From assembly GCA_043228905.1 (NCBI GenBank), contig JBHGNT010000004.1:24180001-24244000 (forward strand): a stretch of DNA of 64,000 bases, read 5' to 3'. The translations under genes and the position numbers were made by a program. The stretch comes from Azolla caroliniana (Eukaryota > Polypodiophyta). Within the stretch, counting starts at the first letter, position 1. Each line of letters opens with the position of its first letter. Below are positions 18,749-30,207 of the stretch, piece after piece. The notes under the pieces are model-generated. The model did no database searches and was not told where the DNA came from. It saw nothing but the letters and a program-made list of their open reading frames with translations.

Positions 18749-19523
18749 TGTCGTGAAGAAAACCGTCCATAGGCGGAATCGGCGCACCTAGGCGTGGGAA
18801 CCGGTTCTTCACGCGCGCAAGCTCCAAGTTGTACGAAGAAGCGAGTTAGGAGGATAATCGGCAGGAACGGGCCCTAACACAGGTGGAGACAAAGACCGCG
18901 CGAACAGTCTTTTCGGTCGCGCGCGCGAGCTGAGGGACGGCACGAGTCGGCGGCGTAACTACGCGGATGCGTGAAGAACGGCGCGGATCCCTGTTCGAAA
19001 GGGACAGGGAATAAAGCTGACAGGACGGCCTGCTCGTCGGGCTATATAAGAGCAGGAAAGAGCTGTTGCAGGGATCTCGCGCGGAGAGGACGAAGTGTTG
19101 TCGGACCGTTTCTGGACGCTTCTCTCTCTGTTTCCTTCCTTCTTGAGCTCCATAGCTTTTCTGTGCAGGGTTCCGAGGAGGCTCGCGCTGTTTCGAGGAA
19201 CGCCCGAGTGCTTCCGGCAGCCCCTTTGTGCGTCGAAGTGAACAGGCATCGGCATCTGTTCGCCGGCCTGTTCGGTTCTAACCAACCTGTGCCCCGTCGA
19301 GGGTTGTAGTCGTGTTAGCCATTTTTCTTAATATACATATTTAGTCATTCGCATCTGTCTGTGTCGGTGTCTGTTCGCGTTCACCGTGCTGAAGGGCCGC
19401 GTCCCTGTGTATCCCCGGCCCGCGTAGCCGGTTCTCTCCCTTTCTCCTCCCTCGCTTGCTCTTTGGTTCGAGACCCCCGCGGTCCCGCCTCGTTTCCACA
19501 CGCACTTGCGTAAAATCTCGACA
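18749..19523 (+). repeat. Element A: 3' LTR
   Basis: 775 bp, TGTCGTGAAG to TCTCGACA, preceded by TTAGGTGGGGGCGGA. A TATA-like TATATAAG is at about 19042-19049. Only its first 120 bp also survive at the 5' end (8110-8229). The LTR differs strongly from that of B beyond the ends, so A and B belong to separate subfamilies. Confidence 0.92.
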
Positions 19524-19527
19524 CCGT

Positions 19528-20506
19528 CGAGCTCCGCGAGATGGTACGTCCCATTGTCGTTGGCGCCTGTTACTACGTAAGGCCCGAACCACCTCCTCGC
19601 AAACTTCCGCGTGGCCCTGTGCTGATTGTCGAGGCTACTGTCGTAGACTAGCACCCAGTCGCCTTCCTCGATCTTCCTTGGCCTGAGCCGGTGTGTTCGG
19701 TCGAACCGGGCTTTGTTCCTTATCCTCGCTACCCAAAGTGTCTCCGCGGCTCGCTCTACGTCCTCCGGCCTCCGCTCGAGCTGTCGAATCCGCGCCGCCA
19801 ACAGTTCCTCCTGGCTCATCTCATCCCTCCAGTCCACCGTGGCCCACGAGGAGATCGTTCGCTCTGTTGGCATGATCGGCTTCTGTCCGAACATAAGCTC
19901 GGCCGACATGAACCCGGTCACCGAACTGTGCGTAGTCCGGTCCGCCCACAAGGCATAAGGTAGCAGCCGTGGCCAGTTCCCGACCTGGCCTTCGCACGCC
20001 CGTACTAGCGATTTGACAATCGGCCCGTGTCCGCGCTCTACCTTCCCGTTTGCCTCCGGATTGTACGCTGTGGTGAGCGAAAGGTTGACTCCTTGCCGGT
20101 CGAACAGCTCTTCGGCCTCTTCTGCATCCAACTCACCACGATCAGCCACGATCTTCCCTACGCACCCGTATCGGCATACCACGTCCTCAATCAAAAACCG
20201 GCATACGGCTGCAGTCGTCTTGTTTTGCAGGGCTCGGCCTTCAACCTGGTTTGTTAGATCCTCTCGATCCAGCACTAGATACCGCATCTGTCCTACCCCC
20301 ATTGGCATCGTCACCAAATCCACCATCCATTTGAAGTGGATGGTCAGAGGGTAGGTGGGGTGACGCTCGTCCCGGTGTCGGATCATGGAGTGCACCTGGC
20401 AGCTTTCGCAAGTCATCACGAACCGATGCACGTCCCGATATAGTCCCGGCCACCAGTACTTCCCTTTTAGCTTTTCGAACATGGCCCACGTTCCACAGTG
20501 TCCAGC
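19528..20506 (-). pseudogene. Element C: pol, integrase region
   Basis: Minus-strand integrase: WATFEKLKGKYWWPG-type start near 20486, CESCQVHS zinc ligands, core Asp in WMVDLVTMPMG, ADRGELDAEEAEELFDRQ and catalytic Glu in NPEANGKVERG, then FDRTHRLRPRKIEEGDWVL and RRWFGPYVVTG. Open from 20482 to the insertion point of element A at 19523, and continued at 8105. The upstream side is cut by the 287-bp solo LTR. Confidence 0.88.
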
Positions 20507-20511
20507 CCAAG

Positions 20512-20798
20512 TGTCGAATACATGTGTATAATGGACGTATTCACACTATCCCGTTTTGGCCATTTATGTAATTAGCATAAAGGGTAGTTGCCCTAAGTCG
20601 GTCACTATATATAGTGACCTTGTAACTTTTTTGTAAGGTTGGATGTTGTATTAGTGCTTTGAGAAATAAGAAAGTTTTTTGTGCCTCTCTCTCTCTCTCA
20701 CTCTCTCTCTGTTAAACGACATAGAAACAGTCATACGCAGGTATTCAGAAGACTCGAATGCTTCTTGATCTTCCGCATTGACGACCTCGTCTCCAACA
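20512..20798 (+). mobile_element. 287-bp solo LTR of another family
   Basis: Starts TGTCGAATAC and ends CTCCAACA, flanked by the 5-bp duplication CCAAG (20507-20511 and 20799-20803) inside pol of C. A TATATATA stretch lies at about 20606-20616 in a palindromic GGTCACTATATATAGTGACC, followed by an AATAAG-type signal and a CT-rich run (20682-20711), so plus orientation is likely. The 5-bp duplication and short length fit Ty1/copia. No internal partner is in the window. Confidence 0.85.
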
Positions 20799-20803
20799 CC
20801 AAG

Positions 20804-23146
20804 GACTATCGTGGTACGCCGCCAACAAATCCTCATGTTCCTCCTTCTTCGCCACCACTCGGAGCGGGATGTCGTTCCTCTTCTTCGAGTGCTTCCATAT
20901 GTATCCGTCCCGGAGAAAGAATCGGTAGGTTTTCTTCCAAATCCGGTTGGCCTCGTCCGATGTCCATGCCGCGTCTGGTGTCATTGTTTTCAGGAACCCG
21001 CCGATCTGCAGCCACTCCCCGTCGTACTTGCTCTCGTCGAAATCATTAAGCGTTGGAGTGCATTCCCTGCCGGTTGTTACGTGAGCCGCCTTGAAGAAGT
21101 CCACGCCGACTTCTCGTCCTCCGAAACCATGTCGCCCTCGTTTTCGAACCTCGCCCTTGAAAGCATGTCAGCCATGGCATTGTCTTTCCCGGAAATGTGT
21201 CGTATTTCCAGATTTAGGGACTTCATATACGCTATCCACCTGAGCATTGCCAGGTCCAGCGTCGCGCATCCGGAAACCATGCCAAGAATTGGCAGGCAGT
21301 CCGTCTCGATAATTACCTCTGCCCCGATCAAGTACTCTTTATCGGCCTTTACCGCCGAAACGATACCCCAGAGGTCACGTTTAACCTGGGCATATCCTCG
21401 CTGTCGCTCGCTGAGAACCTTCGCGCCGAACCGGATCGGGAAACGCATGCCGTCCTCGTCCTCTTGGTTGACGACCCATCCGATCCCGGACGGACTCGTG
21501 TCTACCGTTACGTAAATTGGAGTGCTCTTTCCGTAGACAACCTTTCGGAGCGCCGGAGCTGCCGCAAGTGCTTCCTTCATCTTTCGGACAGACTCCGTAT
21601 GCTCGTCTCTCCACTCGAATTTTCGCCCCTTTTTCAGCAACCCGTATAACGGCTCCGCGACGTGGGCGTAATGCGGGATCCATATGTGGTAGAACGCGCA
21701 TGCTCCCAAGAACCTCTGAACCTCCGTGACCGAGCTACAGTCGTGCTTCATCGCGGAGATGGCTTTTACCTTAGCCGGAGACGATTTCCGGCCGTACGAC
21801 CCGCATAGGTGTCCGACGACCATGATCTCTGATTGCCTGAAGGCCGATTTTCCCTCGAAGAAGGTGAGCCTCGCGCCCTCCAACCTCTATAGCACCTTCT
21901 CGCAGTCATCGATGTGCGTCGCCACGAATTTCTGGCACCCGTCCGGTCCGATCATCTCGTCCCTTTCCTCCATCGGGCATCCCTTGATCGGGACGTCGTC
22001 TAGAAACGGCATGGTGATGTTCGGGATACAATCCCTCAGCACCTTGTTCATTGCGTTCACCATGTGAGCCACCGAGTTCGTCCCTCCTTGCGGTAGGGTA
22101 CACATCCGTACTAGGCCGAGAGGAGTTCGCATTATCGTGATGTCTCTGCTCTCTATGGCTAGCTGGAACTGATCGTACCCCGAGTAGAGATCACCGACCG
22201 AGTAAATCGACCTTCCAATGAAGGCCTCCGCGAACTCGTCTATTGTTGGTCTGATTCTTGCGTTTCGAATGGTCACCTTGTTGACCGGCTGCAGGTCTTG
22301 AATAAAGCGCAGCGTGCCGTCCTTCTTCGGCATGGTAAACCACCGATTCGAGTATGGGGCACTCGACGGTTCGAGGATTCCCATCTCGACCTTCTGCTTT
22401 AACAGCTCCATCAGCTTCGGGATGTGAGCTCTTGGCACTGGAATCGGCTTGAGGTTCCACGGTACATGCGGTACCGTGAAGATCACCATCGGTTCCACGA
22501 CTGTTGGGTCTACGCACCCGATCTCCTCCGGTGAGAATGGGAAAGCCTTCCCGTGCTTTCCGAGCATTCCCCGAAAACGGTCCTCTTCCGCCAGTAGTAG
22601 GAAGCCGCCCCCACCGATTTTGAGCTCGCACAGCGTTATGTCGGTGAACGTGTGTCCTATGCGGGCCGGATTTCGTAAACTCGGGTCCGATGCAACCCCC
22701 TTTATTCGCAACTCGCTGCCCTCCGGCAAGGGAGCCGCGATTGGCCTCACCTTCCGGTCCACAATCTTGTACCTCGTATCCACCCGGGCCGTCCGATCCG
22801 GCTCGAGCCCTCTTCTGAAGTCCGCGATGACTTCGTACATCCTTTCCGAACATACCGGAATCGTCCGGTCCTCTTTAAGGACTCCTCCGACTACCTCTCG
22901 CAGCTCCCCCAAGGTATCGTCGAAAGAGACCGCCTCCACGACTCCGTTGATTTCCTCTCCAAGGCCGAGGACGCCACAATCCCAAAGTCGCTCCTCCGCC
23001 CTTTTCTTCTTCCGACCAACAACGTCGACTATCGTACACCCTCCGTTGTCGGAGAACCAAAATTTCCTACTTATAGTACAGGTCTCCTTCGCTATCATAC
23101 ACTTGTGGGGTTTTCCCGGAGTGTCTGGACTATCACGGCCCCTCTT
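20804..23146 (-). pseudogene. Element C: pol, N-terminal region, RT and RNase H
   Basis: Read from 23146 down: FSDNGGCTIVDVVG, EAVSFDDTLGEL, RT with FIQDLQPVNKVTIRN, DLYSGYDQFQLA and FLDDVPIKG, then RNase H ITVDTSPSGIGW-like VTVDTSP, IIETDCLPILG and DNAMADMLSR. It lies in the -1 frame relative to C gag, as in B. Damage: a TAG at 21887-21889 (after CEKVL) and a frameshift near 21077-21115 (DEKSAWTSS in place of DEEVGVDFF), then the solo LTR. Confidence 0.88.
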
Positions 23147-25272
23147 CAAAAATCCTCCCGGCTTTCGCCCCCGAGGGTCTCATGGTTCCTCTCATGGTTC
23201 GGTCTCACCGTCAGGAACTGGACCGAGTGACGCCCATCCTGGCTCTTGACCCTCGCATAGGCCGAGCCGTTGTCCAGCACCTTGGTCTCCATCCGTGCGG
23301 CCGTGATGTACGGTTCTCCGAGTATAACCGGATGTGAGGACGTCTCCTGCACGAAGAAGTGTTGGTCAATCTCGACATCGCCGATCTTTACTTGTACATT
23401 CGGGCAGGCTCCATGCAGTTCTTCAGTGGCACGCATCACCGCACGTATTTTCCACCCGTGCTTGGTGTTGATCGGCCATTTCCCCTTCTTATAGAAGTCC
23501 ATGGACATCAAATTGATTTCGGAACCGTGGTCCACCAACGCCACCACCGGTTCATGAACATCTCCGATCTTCAGGGGGGTCTCCGTGGTCGCTCTGGCCC
23601 AGTGCGGCCTCGAATAGTGGCTCTCCGCCAACTCGTCTTCCAACGCCATGTCCTCTATGTGCGTCGTTCGCACCTCCATCGACTTCTTCGGTTCTGTCTC
23701 CGTCGACAGCCTCTTCCTCTTCACCAAGTCTACGATGGAGTCGTGGAACTCCTTCTTGGCGATCCCGAGCACTTCCTGGAGCGAAAGTTCCACCTTGTTG
23801 TCGAGGATTCGTTCTTCCAGGACCTTTCGTAGGTCCGTGGATCTTTCGATTTCTGTGCCCAGCCGGTACCCGCCCCTCTTGGGATTATCCTGGGCACTGG
23901 TTACATCGGCCTCATTCCGCCTTTGCCCGAATCGAGTTTCATATCGTTGCGAGGGCCCAGCCCCTCCGGTTTTCCCTACCCGCTTGTCCTCCACCAGAGC
24001 CTCGTATTTTTGACAAGCGGCTTCGACGAAGCCTGTCTTTTCTTCCACCGGGTCACTCCACCCAGTTACCTCCCGGACCCGTTTTTCCGCGCGGTCCGCC
24101 TCTTCTTTCCTTAGTCGTGTGCCGGCGAGGCCTTCTAGCATCGTTGGCCAGAACCCGGTTTTGTTCTTCTTCGGGGCCTCGCCACCTCCGACCCGAATAC
24201 CAGCTGACGCCGAGTAGTGGACGGTCTCCGCGTGACGAGTCGCCGCCTCCTCCATCAACCTTTTCATACCTCCTCGCCCGACGTTCAGGTCCAGGGCCCT
24301 TCGGGTCTCGTTGGCGTGCACCTGACCGTCCCATAGGTACACCACGTTGCTTCTCATCGCCTCAGCGAAGTCCCCGCAATCCTTCCGGATGTGGCCAACC
24401 ATGTCACACCACATGCACCTGTTTCCAGCCAGAGGTCGTCGGTCACGGCCCTGTTCACTACCGTCCCTCCGTGCCTGGGCGATCTGGAGATCCTTTACCA
24501 TCCGTGTCAGTTCCTTCAGAGTTGCTCCCCCGGACGAGCCCTTGACCATGCTGGTTGAAGCCGATCCGGTCTCGAGCCAATCTCGGGTCTCTTCCCTTCG
24601 CGTTGGTGGTGTTGGCTTGAGCTTCCTCGCTGTGACAGAGCCTGCCCCTGTCGATCCTTTGTCAACCCATTCCCGCCGTTTGTCGAAACAGCCATAGACC
24701 CTTTTCACCACGGCCCAGTCGGTCGTCAGCCCGTCATCAGTCTCCAATAGGAGGCCTACCTGCTCCCGATCCCGCTCATCAACTGACTTAACAAACAATA
24801 GGACACGACTTGTGTCCAAAACGGTCCAGTCAAGCACCGAGAGGCGTGCGAAACATTCCTCAAACTCCCGGAGGAGCACCGACGCGTTCCTTCCTTTGTC
24901 GGGGGTCTCCACCCACTCCATGAAGTCCCGCTTCGAAAGTCGAAGCGCATCTTCAAGCCCGTATTTTTCGAGGAGCCGACCTTCGAACTCCTCCCAGGTC
25001 CGGCTCTCGGCCCGTACCTCGAGCACCTCCGTATGGATACCCGGCATCGCCACTCGAGGGAATCCGGCTAGACGCCTCTCTTCCGGAATGTCCCTCATTA
25101 CCATCTCAGCCCGGTAGGACGCCAAGTAGCTCGTGGCATCCTTCCCACTAAATCGGCCGATCGTACCGACAACCGCCTCGATAGTCCTATCAAGGGCGCT
25201 GGTGCCTTCACGCGCACTCACTATACGGTCTACAGCCGAAGCCATGGCTTCTGCAAGGTCCGACCCCCTCAT
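23146..25272 (-). CDS. gag: Element C: Gag-protease polyprotein (708 aa), intact
   Basis: Same length and order as B gag: TIGRFSGKDATSYLASY, TWEEFEGRLLEKYG, CCHC knuckle CMWCDMVGHIRKDC, GRGGMKRLMEEAATRHAE, VHYSASAGIRVG, then the protease-like VVALVDHGSEINLM and HPVILGEPYI. The ORF ends GAT TTT TGA, so the T5 run is kept but the stop differs from TAG in the other copies, and part of the downstream pseudoknot region is deleted (GAAGAGGGGCCGTG). The start ATG at 25272 lies 43 nt after the LTR. Confidence 0.9.
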   Translation of the reverse strand: MRGSDLAEAMASAVDRIVSAREGTSALDRTIEAVVGTIGRFSGKDATSYLASYRAEMVMRDIPEERRLAGFPRVAMPGIHTEVLEVRAESRTWEEFEGRLLEKYGLEDALRLSKRDFMEWVETPDKGRNASVLLREFEECFARLSVLDWTVLDTSRVLLFVKSVDERDREQVGLLLETDDGLTTDWAVVKRVYGCFDKRREWVDKGSTGAGSVTARKLKPTPPTRREETRDWLETGSASTSMVKGSSGGATLKELTRMVKDLQIAQARRDGSEQGRDRRPLAGNRCMWCDMVGHIRKDCGDFAEAMRSNVVYLWDGQVHANETRRALDLNVGRGGMKRLMEEAATRHAETVHYSASAGIRVGGGEAPKKNKTGFWPTMLEGLAGTRLRKEEADRAEKRVREVTGWSDPVEEKTGFVEAACQKYEALVEDKRVGKTGGAGPSQRYETRFGQRRNEADVTSAQDNPKRGGYRLGTEIERSTDLRKVLEERILDNKVELSLQEVLGIAKKEFHDSIVDLVKRKRLSTETEPKKSMEVRTTHIEDMALEDELAESHYSRPHWARATTETPLKIGDVHEPVVALVDHGSEINLMSMDFYKKGKWPINTKHGWKIRAVMRATEELHGACPNVQVKIGDVEIDQHFFVQETSSHPVILGEPYITAARMETKVLDNGSAYARVKSQDGRHSVQFLTVRPNHERNHETLGGESREDF

Positions 25273-25315
25273 CTTCTACTCCTCTGCCGCCTGTTCACGT
25301 CGGGTTCACCAAATA

Positions 25316-25999
25316 TGTCGCGTTGTTACGCGCGTGCGTGGAGAACAAGGCGGGACCACTGGGGTCTTGGACCGAGGAATAGGTGAGGAAAGGGGGAGAG
25401 AGAGAGAGAGTGCACACACGTATAGACAAAGAAGCGCACGGGGATGCGGCCCAACAACACAGGAGACACGAGTTGAGAACACTAGCGCATGTATATAAAT
25501 GTGTGTATGTATTTGTATGTATGCAGATGACTCGAACGGTTACAGCCGATCAGGTCGGCGAGATGGATGTTGGCGCCTGATCACCCACACACATAGGAGA
25601 GCAAGATGGAGATTCTGCCGGAAGCACACGAGTGTTCCACGGAGCAGGATCAGCCTCCTGAGAACCTGCACAAAAGAAAGCTATGGAGAACAACAAAGAA
25701 GAAGAGCTCGGTCCCAGTCCGACAGCACTTCATCCCCTCTAGCGCGCGATCCCCTCTCTCCCCCGTCTCCCTCTCTTTTATAGCTCAAGGAGGGAGGCCG
25801 TTTCACCCGTTTACATCACATTAATTCTCTGTCCTTTCGGACAGAGATACTCCTCGATTTCCCTTATAGAATATTGCTACCTAGGATTTAACCTTTGTGC
25901 CTACCTATCTACTATACGACAAGGGGCGTGCCCACGTGTAAGGGCCGGTTCACACACATTATACACAGTTTGCGCCTGGGGACAGTTTTCTTCACGACA
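25316..25999 (-). repeat. Element C: 5' LTR
   Basis: 684 bp; on the minus strand TGTCGTGAAGAAAACTGTCC at 25999 to ACAACGCGACA at 25316, followed by TATTTGGTGAACCCGACGTG (PBS-like, 25315-25296). A TATA-like CTATAAAAG is visible on the minus strand near 25784-25776. Confidence 0.9.
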
Positions 26000-26003
26000 C
26001 CGC

Positions 26004-26500
26004 ACGTCCACAACTTTGACGAATAAAAGGACACAGCTCATGTCCAGTATGGTCCTATCCAATGCCGAAAGACGCGTGAAGCATTCTTCAAACTCTCGGA
26101 GGAGCGCCAACGCATTCCTCCCCTTTCCAGGGGTCTCCACCCAATCCATGAAGTCTCGTTTCGATAACCGTAGCACGTCATCAAGCCCGTACCATTTGAG
26201 GAGACGCGCTTCGAATTCTCCCCAAGTCCGGCATCCAGCCTACACCTCGAGCACCTCTACGTGGATGCCCGGTGTCGCCACAGGAGGGAACCCAGCTAGA
26301 CGCCTTTCCTTCGGGATGTCCCTCATCACCAGTTCGGCTCGGTAGGCCACCAAATAACTCGTGGTGTCCTTCCCATAGAACCGGCCTATTATGCCGACAA
26401 TTGCTTCAATGGCCCTGTCGAGGGCGCTCGTGCCCTCGCGAGCCCTTACTATCCGATCGATTGTTGCCACCATGGCTTCGGCGAGCTCTAATCCCCTCAT
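26004..26500 (-). pseudogene. Element E: gag N-terminal part with a TAG stop
   Basis: ATG at 26500, then RGLELAEAMVATIDRIV, TIGRF-like IIGRFYGKDTTSYLVAY, a TAG at 26240-26242 after EVLEV, and open frame again through WGEFEARLL, SKRDFMDWVETPGKGRNA and LLFVKVVDVR up to the insertion of C at 25999. Element F has the same stop at the same codon. The rest of E gag is at 7606-6517. Confidence 0.85.
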
Positions 26501-26541
26501 CTTCGACTCCTCTGCCGCCTTGTTTCACGCCAGGTTCACCA

Positions 26542-27189
26542 TGCCATGTTATTCTGCACGCGCAAGAGAATCCAAGGCGGGATCGTGGGGGCCCTGAACC
26601 GGGGAATAACCGGACGAAGGGAGGAGCAACACGAAACCATGACCGAGCCGCGCGCACAAATACACAGAGAACTCACAACGAAGATCGAACAACGAATAAG
26701 GCAAATATATACTTATGATCAAGATTACAGTCGGCTAGCCGGTGAACGTCAACGCGTAGACACCAACCCACACAATGCACACGGACAACGCGAGATGGAG
26801 CCTCTAATAGAAGCACTTGGGCTTTCCACGACGTAGAGGCAACCTCCCAAAACCTGTAGAGAACAATGAAAGACAGAGGAGAAGAGCTCGGTCCCAATCC
26901 AACAGCACTTTGTCCTTGATAACACGACACCCACTCAATCCCTTTGCCTCTCCTTTTATAGCCCAATGAGAGAGAGGCGTTATAGTCTGTTACGTCACTT
27001 TTATTCTCTGTCCTTTCGGATAGAGATACTCCTCGATTCCCTACCTAATGAATACGCGTTACCTAGGAGATTCACATCACCGATCAGTACCTAACCATGT
27101 ACAATACATCAAAACATGTGCACGTGTGTAAGGGCCAGTTCACGCACACTATTCACCGATTCCTCCTAGGGACGGTTTTCTCCACGACA
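26542..27189 (-). repeat. Element E: 5' LTR
   Basis: On the minus strand TGTCGTGGAGAAAACCGTCC at 27189 to a CA end at 26542, then GGTGAACCTGGCGTG (a mutated PBS-like segment). The right flank is GCGG in copia element G, which E truncates. A TATA-like CTATAAAAGG is on the minus strand near 26962-26953. Confidence 0.82.
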
Positions 27190-29532
27190 GCGGACCGTCG
27201 TACTAGCACGGGAGAATCCACCCTCCTTCGATCTTCAATCTATGTTATTGGTCGAAGAGAATCATGTTCAAACAAGGAGCAATGCCTCGAAAGGCCACAT
27301 GCTCTACACGCATTCAAATGGAGCAAGAGGACGTGGCCAAGCAAGAGGCCAATTCGTCCAAGGACGAGGCGGCAGACGGGGTCCGACTTACAACAACTCC
27401 CAATTTCGGCAACAAGACGGAAGCCATAGAGGAACCTTCGGAAGAAGGGGGAGCTTCCATTCCAGTTCCAGTCGACAAAACTTGATCAAATGCGGATATT
27501 GTGGAAAAATCAACCATCATGAAGAAGAGTGCCGGAAGAAGAAGCATGAGTCAGCTTCCACAAGCCGACAACTCACAAATTATGCCACTAACTCCGATTA
27601 TGAAGACCTTGGTAGAATGTTCGTGATGAGACATAGAGAAAATTCTATGTCGGCCTCTACTTCGACTAATGCCTCCAATCCGGAAAATGTATGGTTCGTC
27701 AACTTTGGTGCTTCGAACCATATGACGTCCCGTCAAGAATGGTTATGATACTTATGAGAGCCGGATTGACGCGGTTATGTCAAGACTCATCCTATTCGAC
27801 ATATTGGCAATGACCCATTCGGGGAAGACGGTGAACAAACTTGCATAAAAAATGTATTACATGACCCGCCATAATGAAGAATTTGGTCTCGATCAGCCAA
27901 ATAGTGGAGCAAGGGTTGCAAGTTCGATTGAACCAAGGTGGTTGCTTCATCGAGAAGGAAGGCCGATTCATCGCTCGGGGTCGATGGAAAGGTAGAATGT
28001 TTATCCTCGAGTCAAACGAGGTGAAATCGGCCATGTACGCAAAGGGCCTCAAACCCGACACCGACATAGAGCTATGGCATAAAAGAATCGGCCATATCAA
28101 TCTCAAAAAACTCAAGGCGATGCAATCGAAAGGAGTCGTCATCAGGCTCCCGACCTTCAAAGACAAAGAGATTGAAGGAGTATGTGAAGCATGCCAATTC
28201 GGCAAGCAACATCGAGACTCGTTCCCGAAAGAGAGGAACGTGAGCAAAGGCCTATTGGACGTGGTCCGCTCAGATGTGTGGGGACCGGCACAAACGGCTA
28301 TGTTCGGAGGATGTCGGTATTATGTTACCTTCATCGATGACTTCTCTGGATACACATGGATCTTTCCCATGAGGATGAAGAGCGAAGTGTTTACACACTT
28401 CCAAAAATTCAAAAGCGAAGTCGAAAAGACAACTCGGCGTCATGTATGATGTCTTTAGTTAGACGGAGGAAAGGAATACTTCTCCAATGCGTTCACGGCA
28501 TACCTTCGACAAGAAGGAATTCGGCGAGAATTCACTTACTGACACACACTGCAACAGAACGGTGTAGCCGAACGTAAAAATCGGCACATCCTCGAAGTAG
28601 CAAGGGCCATGCTAAATGAGAACCATATGCCCAAGTCATATTGCGTAGAACCTGCAAATACCGCCATCTACCTCATGAACTGGTACACAACATCCGGAGT
28701 GCATGAGGTCACCCCGCACGAGAAATACTACAGGAAGAAGCCAGATCTATCCCATGTAAGGATATTCGGCTCCATTGCATACGTACACATTCCCGATGAG
28801 AAGCAGCAGAAGCTTGACCCAAAATCAGAGAAGTGCATCCTCGTAGGGTACTCACTGGAGCAAAAGGGGTACAACTGCTTCAACCCCTCTACTTGGAAGA
28901 CTCGTGTAAGTCGGGATGTCGTTTTTGACAAATCGACATCATGGTACAAACCCTCCCGAACCAGCTACGAACAACCTCAACAACACAGAAGATGATGATC
29001 AACTAAGGTGAATACTCGAAGAGAGTCCGATCTCAACCAGATTGAGCGAACCACAAGAGCCTCCGAGCAACCAAAGCACATCTCGGCCAAGTCCAAAGAT
29101 GGACAAAGGGAAGGCCAAAATGCCGGAATATGAAGACGATCACTTTGACGGCAACGAATCGACTCATTCACTCGATAGTGAGTTCAATTGGTTTGATGTG
29201 CCTCTTATGAGGTCACCCACAGTTGAGAAAGCATTCACATCGGCAAATGAGAAACTCCGTCACTCCAACCGAGAGAAGAATCTGGTTAGCCGATTCGGCT
29301 ACAACGACTATATGGCATACCACTATGCCTTTATCATGAAGGTGGTAGCAATTCGAGAACCGGAGAGCTTTGCCGAAGCCGCTAAATATCCACAATGGGT
29401 CGAACCGATGAACGAGGAGATGCAAGCTCTCAACAAGAATTAGACATGGGATCTCGTCCCTCACTCACCGCACAAGAAGGTAGTCGGCTACAGATGGATA
29501 TACAAAGTGAAGTATAATGTTGACGGTTCGAC
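27190..29532 (+). pseudogene. Copia element G: gag-pol fragment, decayed
   Basis: Ty1/copia polyprotein, truncated on the left by E and on the right by F. Seen: CCHC knuckle CGYCGKINHHEEEC (about 27489-27530); protease motif FVNFGASNHMTS, where the expected DSGA Asp-Ser is changed; GAG-pre-integrase ELWHKRIGHI and CEACQFGKQH; integrase DVVRSDVWGP and YYVTFIDDFSGYTW; later LRRNGVAER-like NGVAERKNRHI; CILVGYSLEQKGYNC; RT beginning with PQWVEPMNEEMQALNKN and GYRWIYKVKYN near 29500. There are stops at 27746-27748, near 27775, at 28447-28449 and at 29441-29443, with several frame changes. It resembles copia H in order and spelling. Confidence 0.8.
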
Positions 29533-29536
29533 TCAT

Positions 29537-30160
29537 TGTCATGGAGAAAACCGTCCCATCCCTAGGAGGAATCGGTGGATGGTGTACATGAACCGACCCT
29601 TACACATGAGCACATGTTTTGATATATTTACATACATGGTTAAGTACAGGTGGGCGATGTAATTATCCTAGGTAGCACGAATTCTTTAAGTAGGGAATCG
29701 AAGAGGATCTTTGTCCAAAAGGGCAGAGAATAACAATGATTTAATAGTCTGTAAACAACTCTCTCTCCTTGTGCTATAAAAGGAGGGGGGGAAGAGTTGA
29801 GTGGGGATCACACGTTTTGAGAGGACGAAGTGTCGGACTGGGAACCGAGCTCTCTCCTCCACCATCGTTGTTGTTTCTACAAGGATTTTGGGTTAGGTTG
29901 GTTGCCTCTACTTCATGTAAGCCCGCGTGCTTCCGGTAGAGGCTCCACCACGTATTTCAGCGCGTATGTTCGTCTGTGTTCAGTCTGTCACCGGCTAGCC
30001 GGTTGTAACATTGCAAGCTCTGTAATCTATACTATTATAGGAATTGATTCTTTTGTTTCTGTCTCTCTGTGTTCCTACGAATCTCTCTCCCTCACGCTCC
30101 TCGGTTTAGGGCCCCCGCAATCCCGCCTTATTTCATACGCGTGAGCGTAACAACACAACA
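29537..30160 (+). repeat. Element F: 5' LTR
   Basis: 624 bp, TGTCATGGAGAAAACCG to CAACACAACA, followed by TTTATTTGGTGAACCCGACG (PBS-like). TATA-like CTATAAAAGG at about 29774-29783. Left flank TCAT lies in the RT of copia G. No 3' LTR of F is found; the element is cut off near 33480. Confidence 0.85.
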
Positions 30161-30207
30161 TTTATTTGGTGAACCCGACGTAAAACAAGGCAGTAGAGGA
30201 ATCGAAA

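Larger units (their letters stand above)
8110..19523 (+). mobile_element. Gypsy element A, plus strand, carrying nested element B
   Basis: Bounded by TGTCG at 8110 and CGACA at 19523 and flanked by the 4-bp duplication CCGT (8106-8109 and 19524-19527). It has only the first 120 bp of its 5' LTR, no PBS, no gag and no protease, but a pol that is open throughout apart from the insertion of B. The 120-bp LTR remnant shows no difference by eye from the start of the 3' LTR (18749), so insertion and deletion are both recent. Confidence 0.9.
7607..25999 (-). mobile_element. Gypsy element C, minus strand, carrying nested element A
   Basis: 5' LTR 25316-25999, PBS-like segment, gag 25272-23146, pol 23149 to 20804 and 20506 to 19524, then interrupted by element A (8110-19523), pol end 8109-7967, purine tract and truncated 3' LTR 7607-7890. 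C sits in gag of element E; its right flank is CCGC. Besides A it carries a 287-bp solo LTR of another family in pol. The two LTR parts still match almost perfectly, so C is fairly young despite the damage. Confidence 0.85.
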
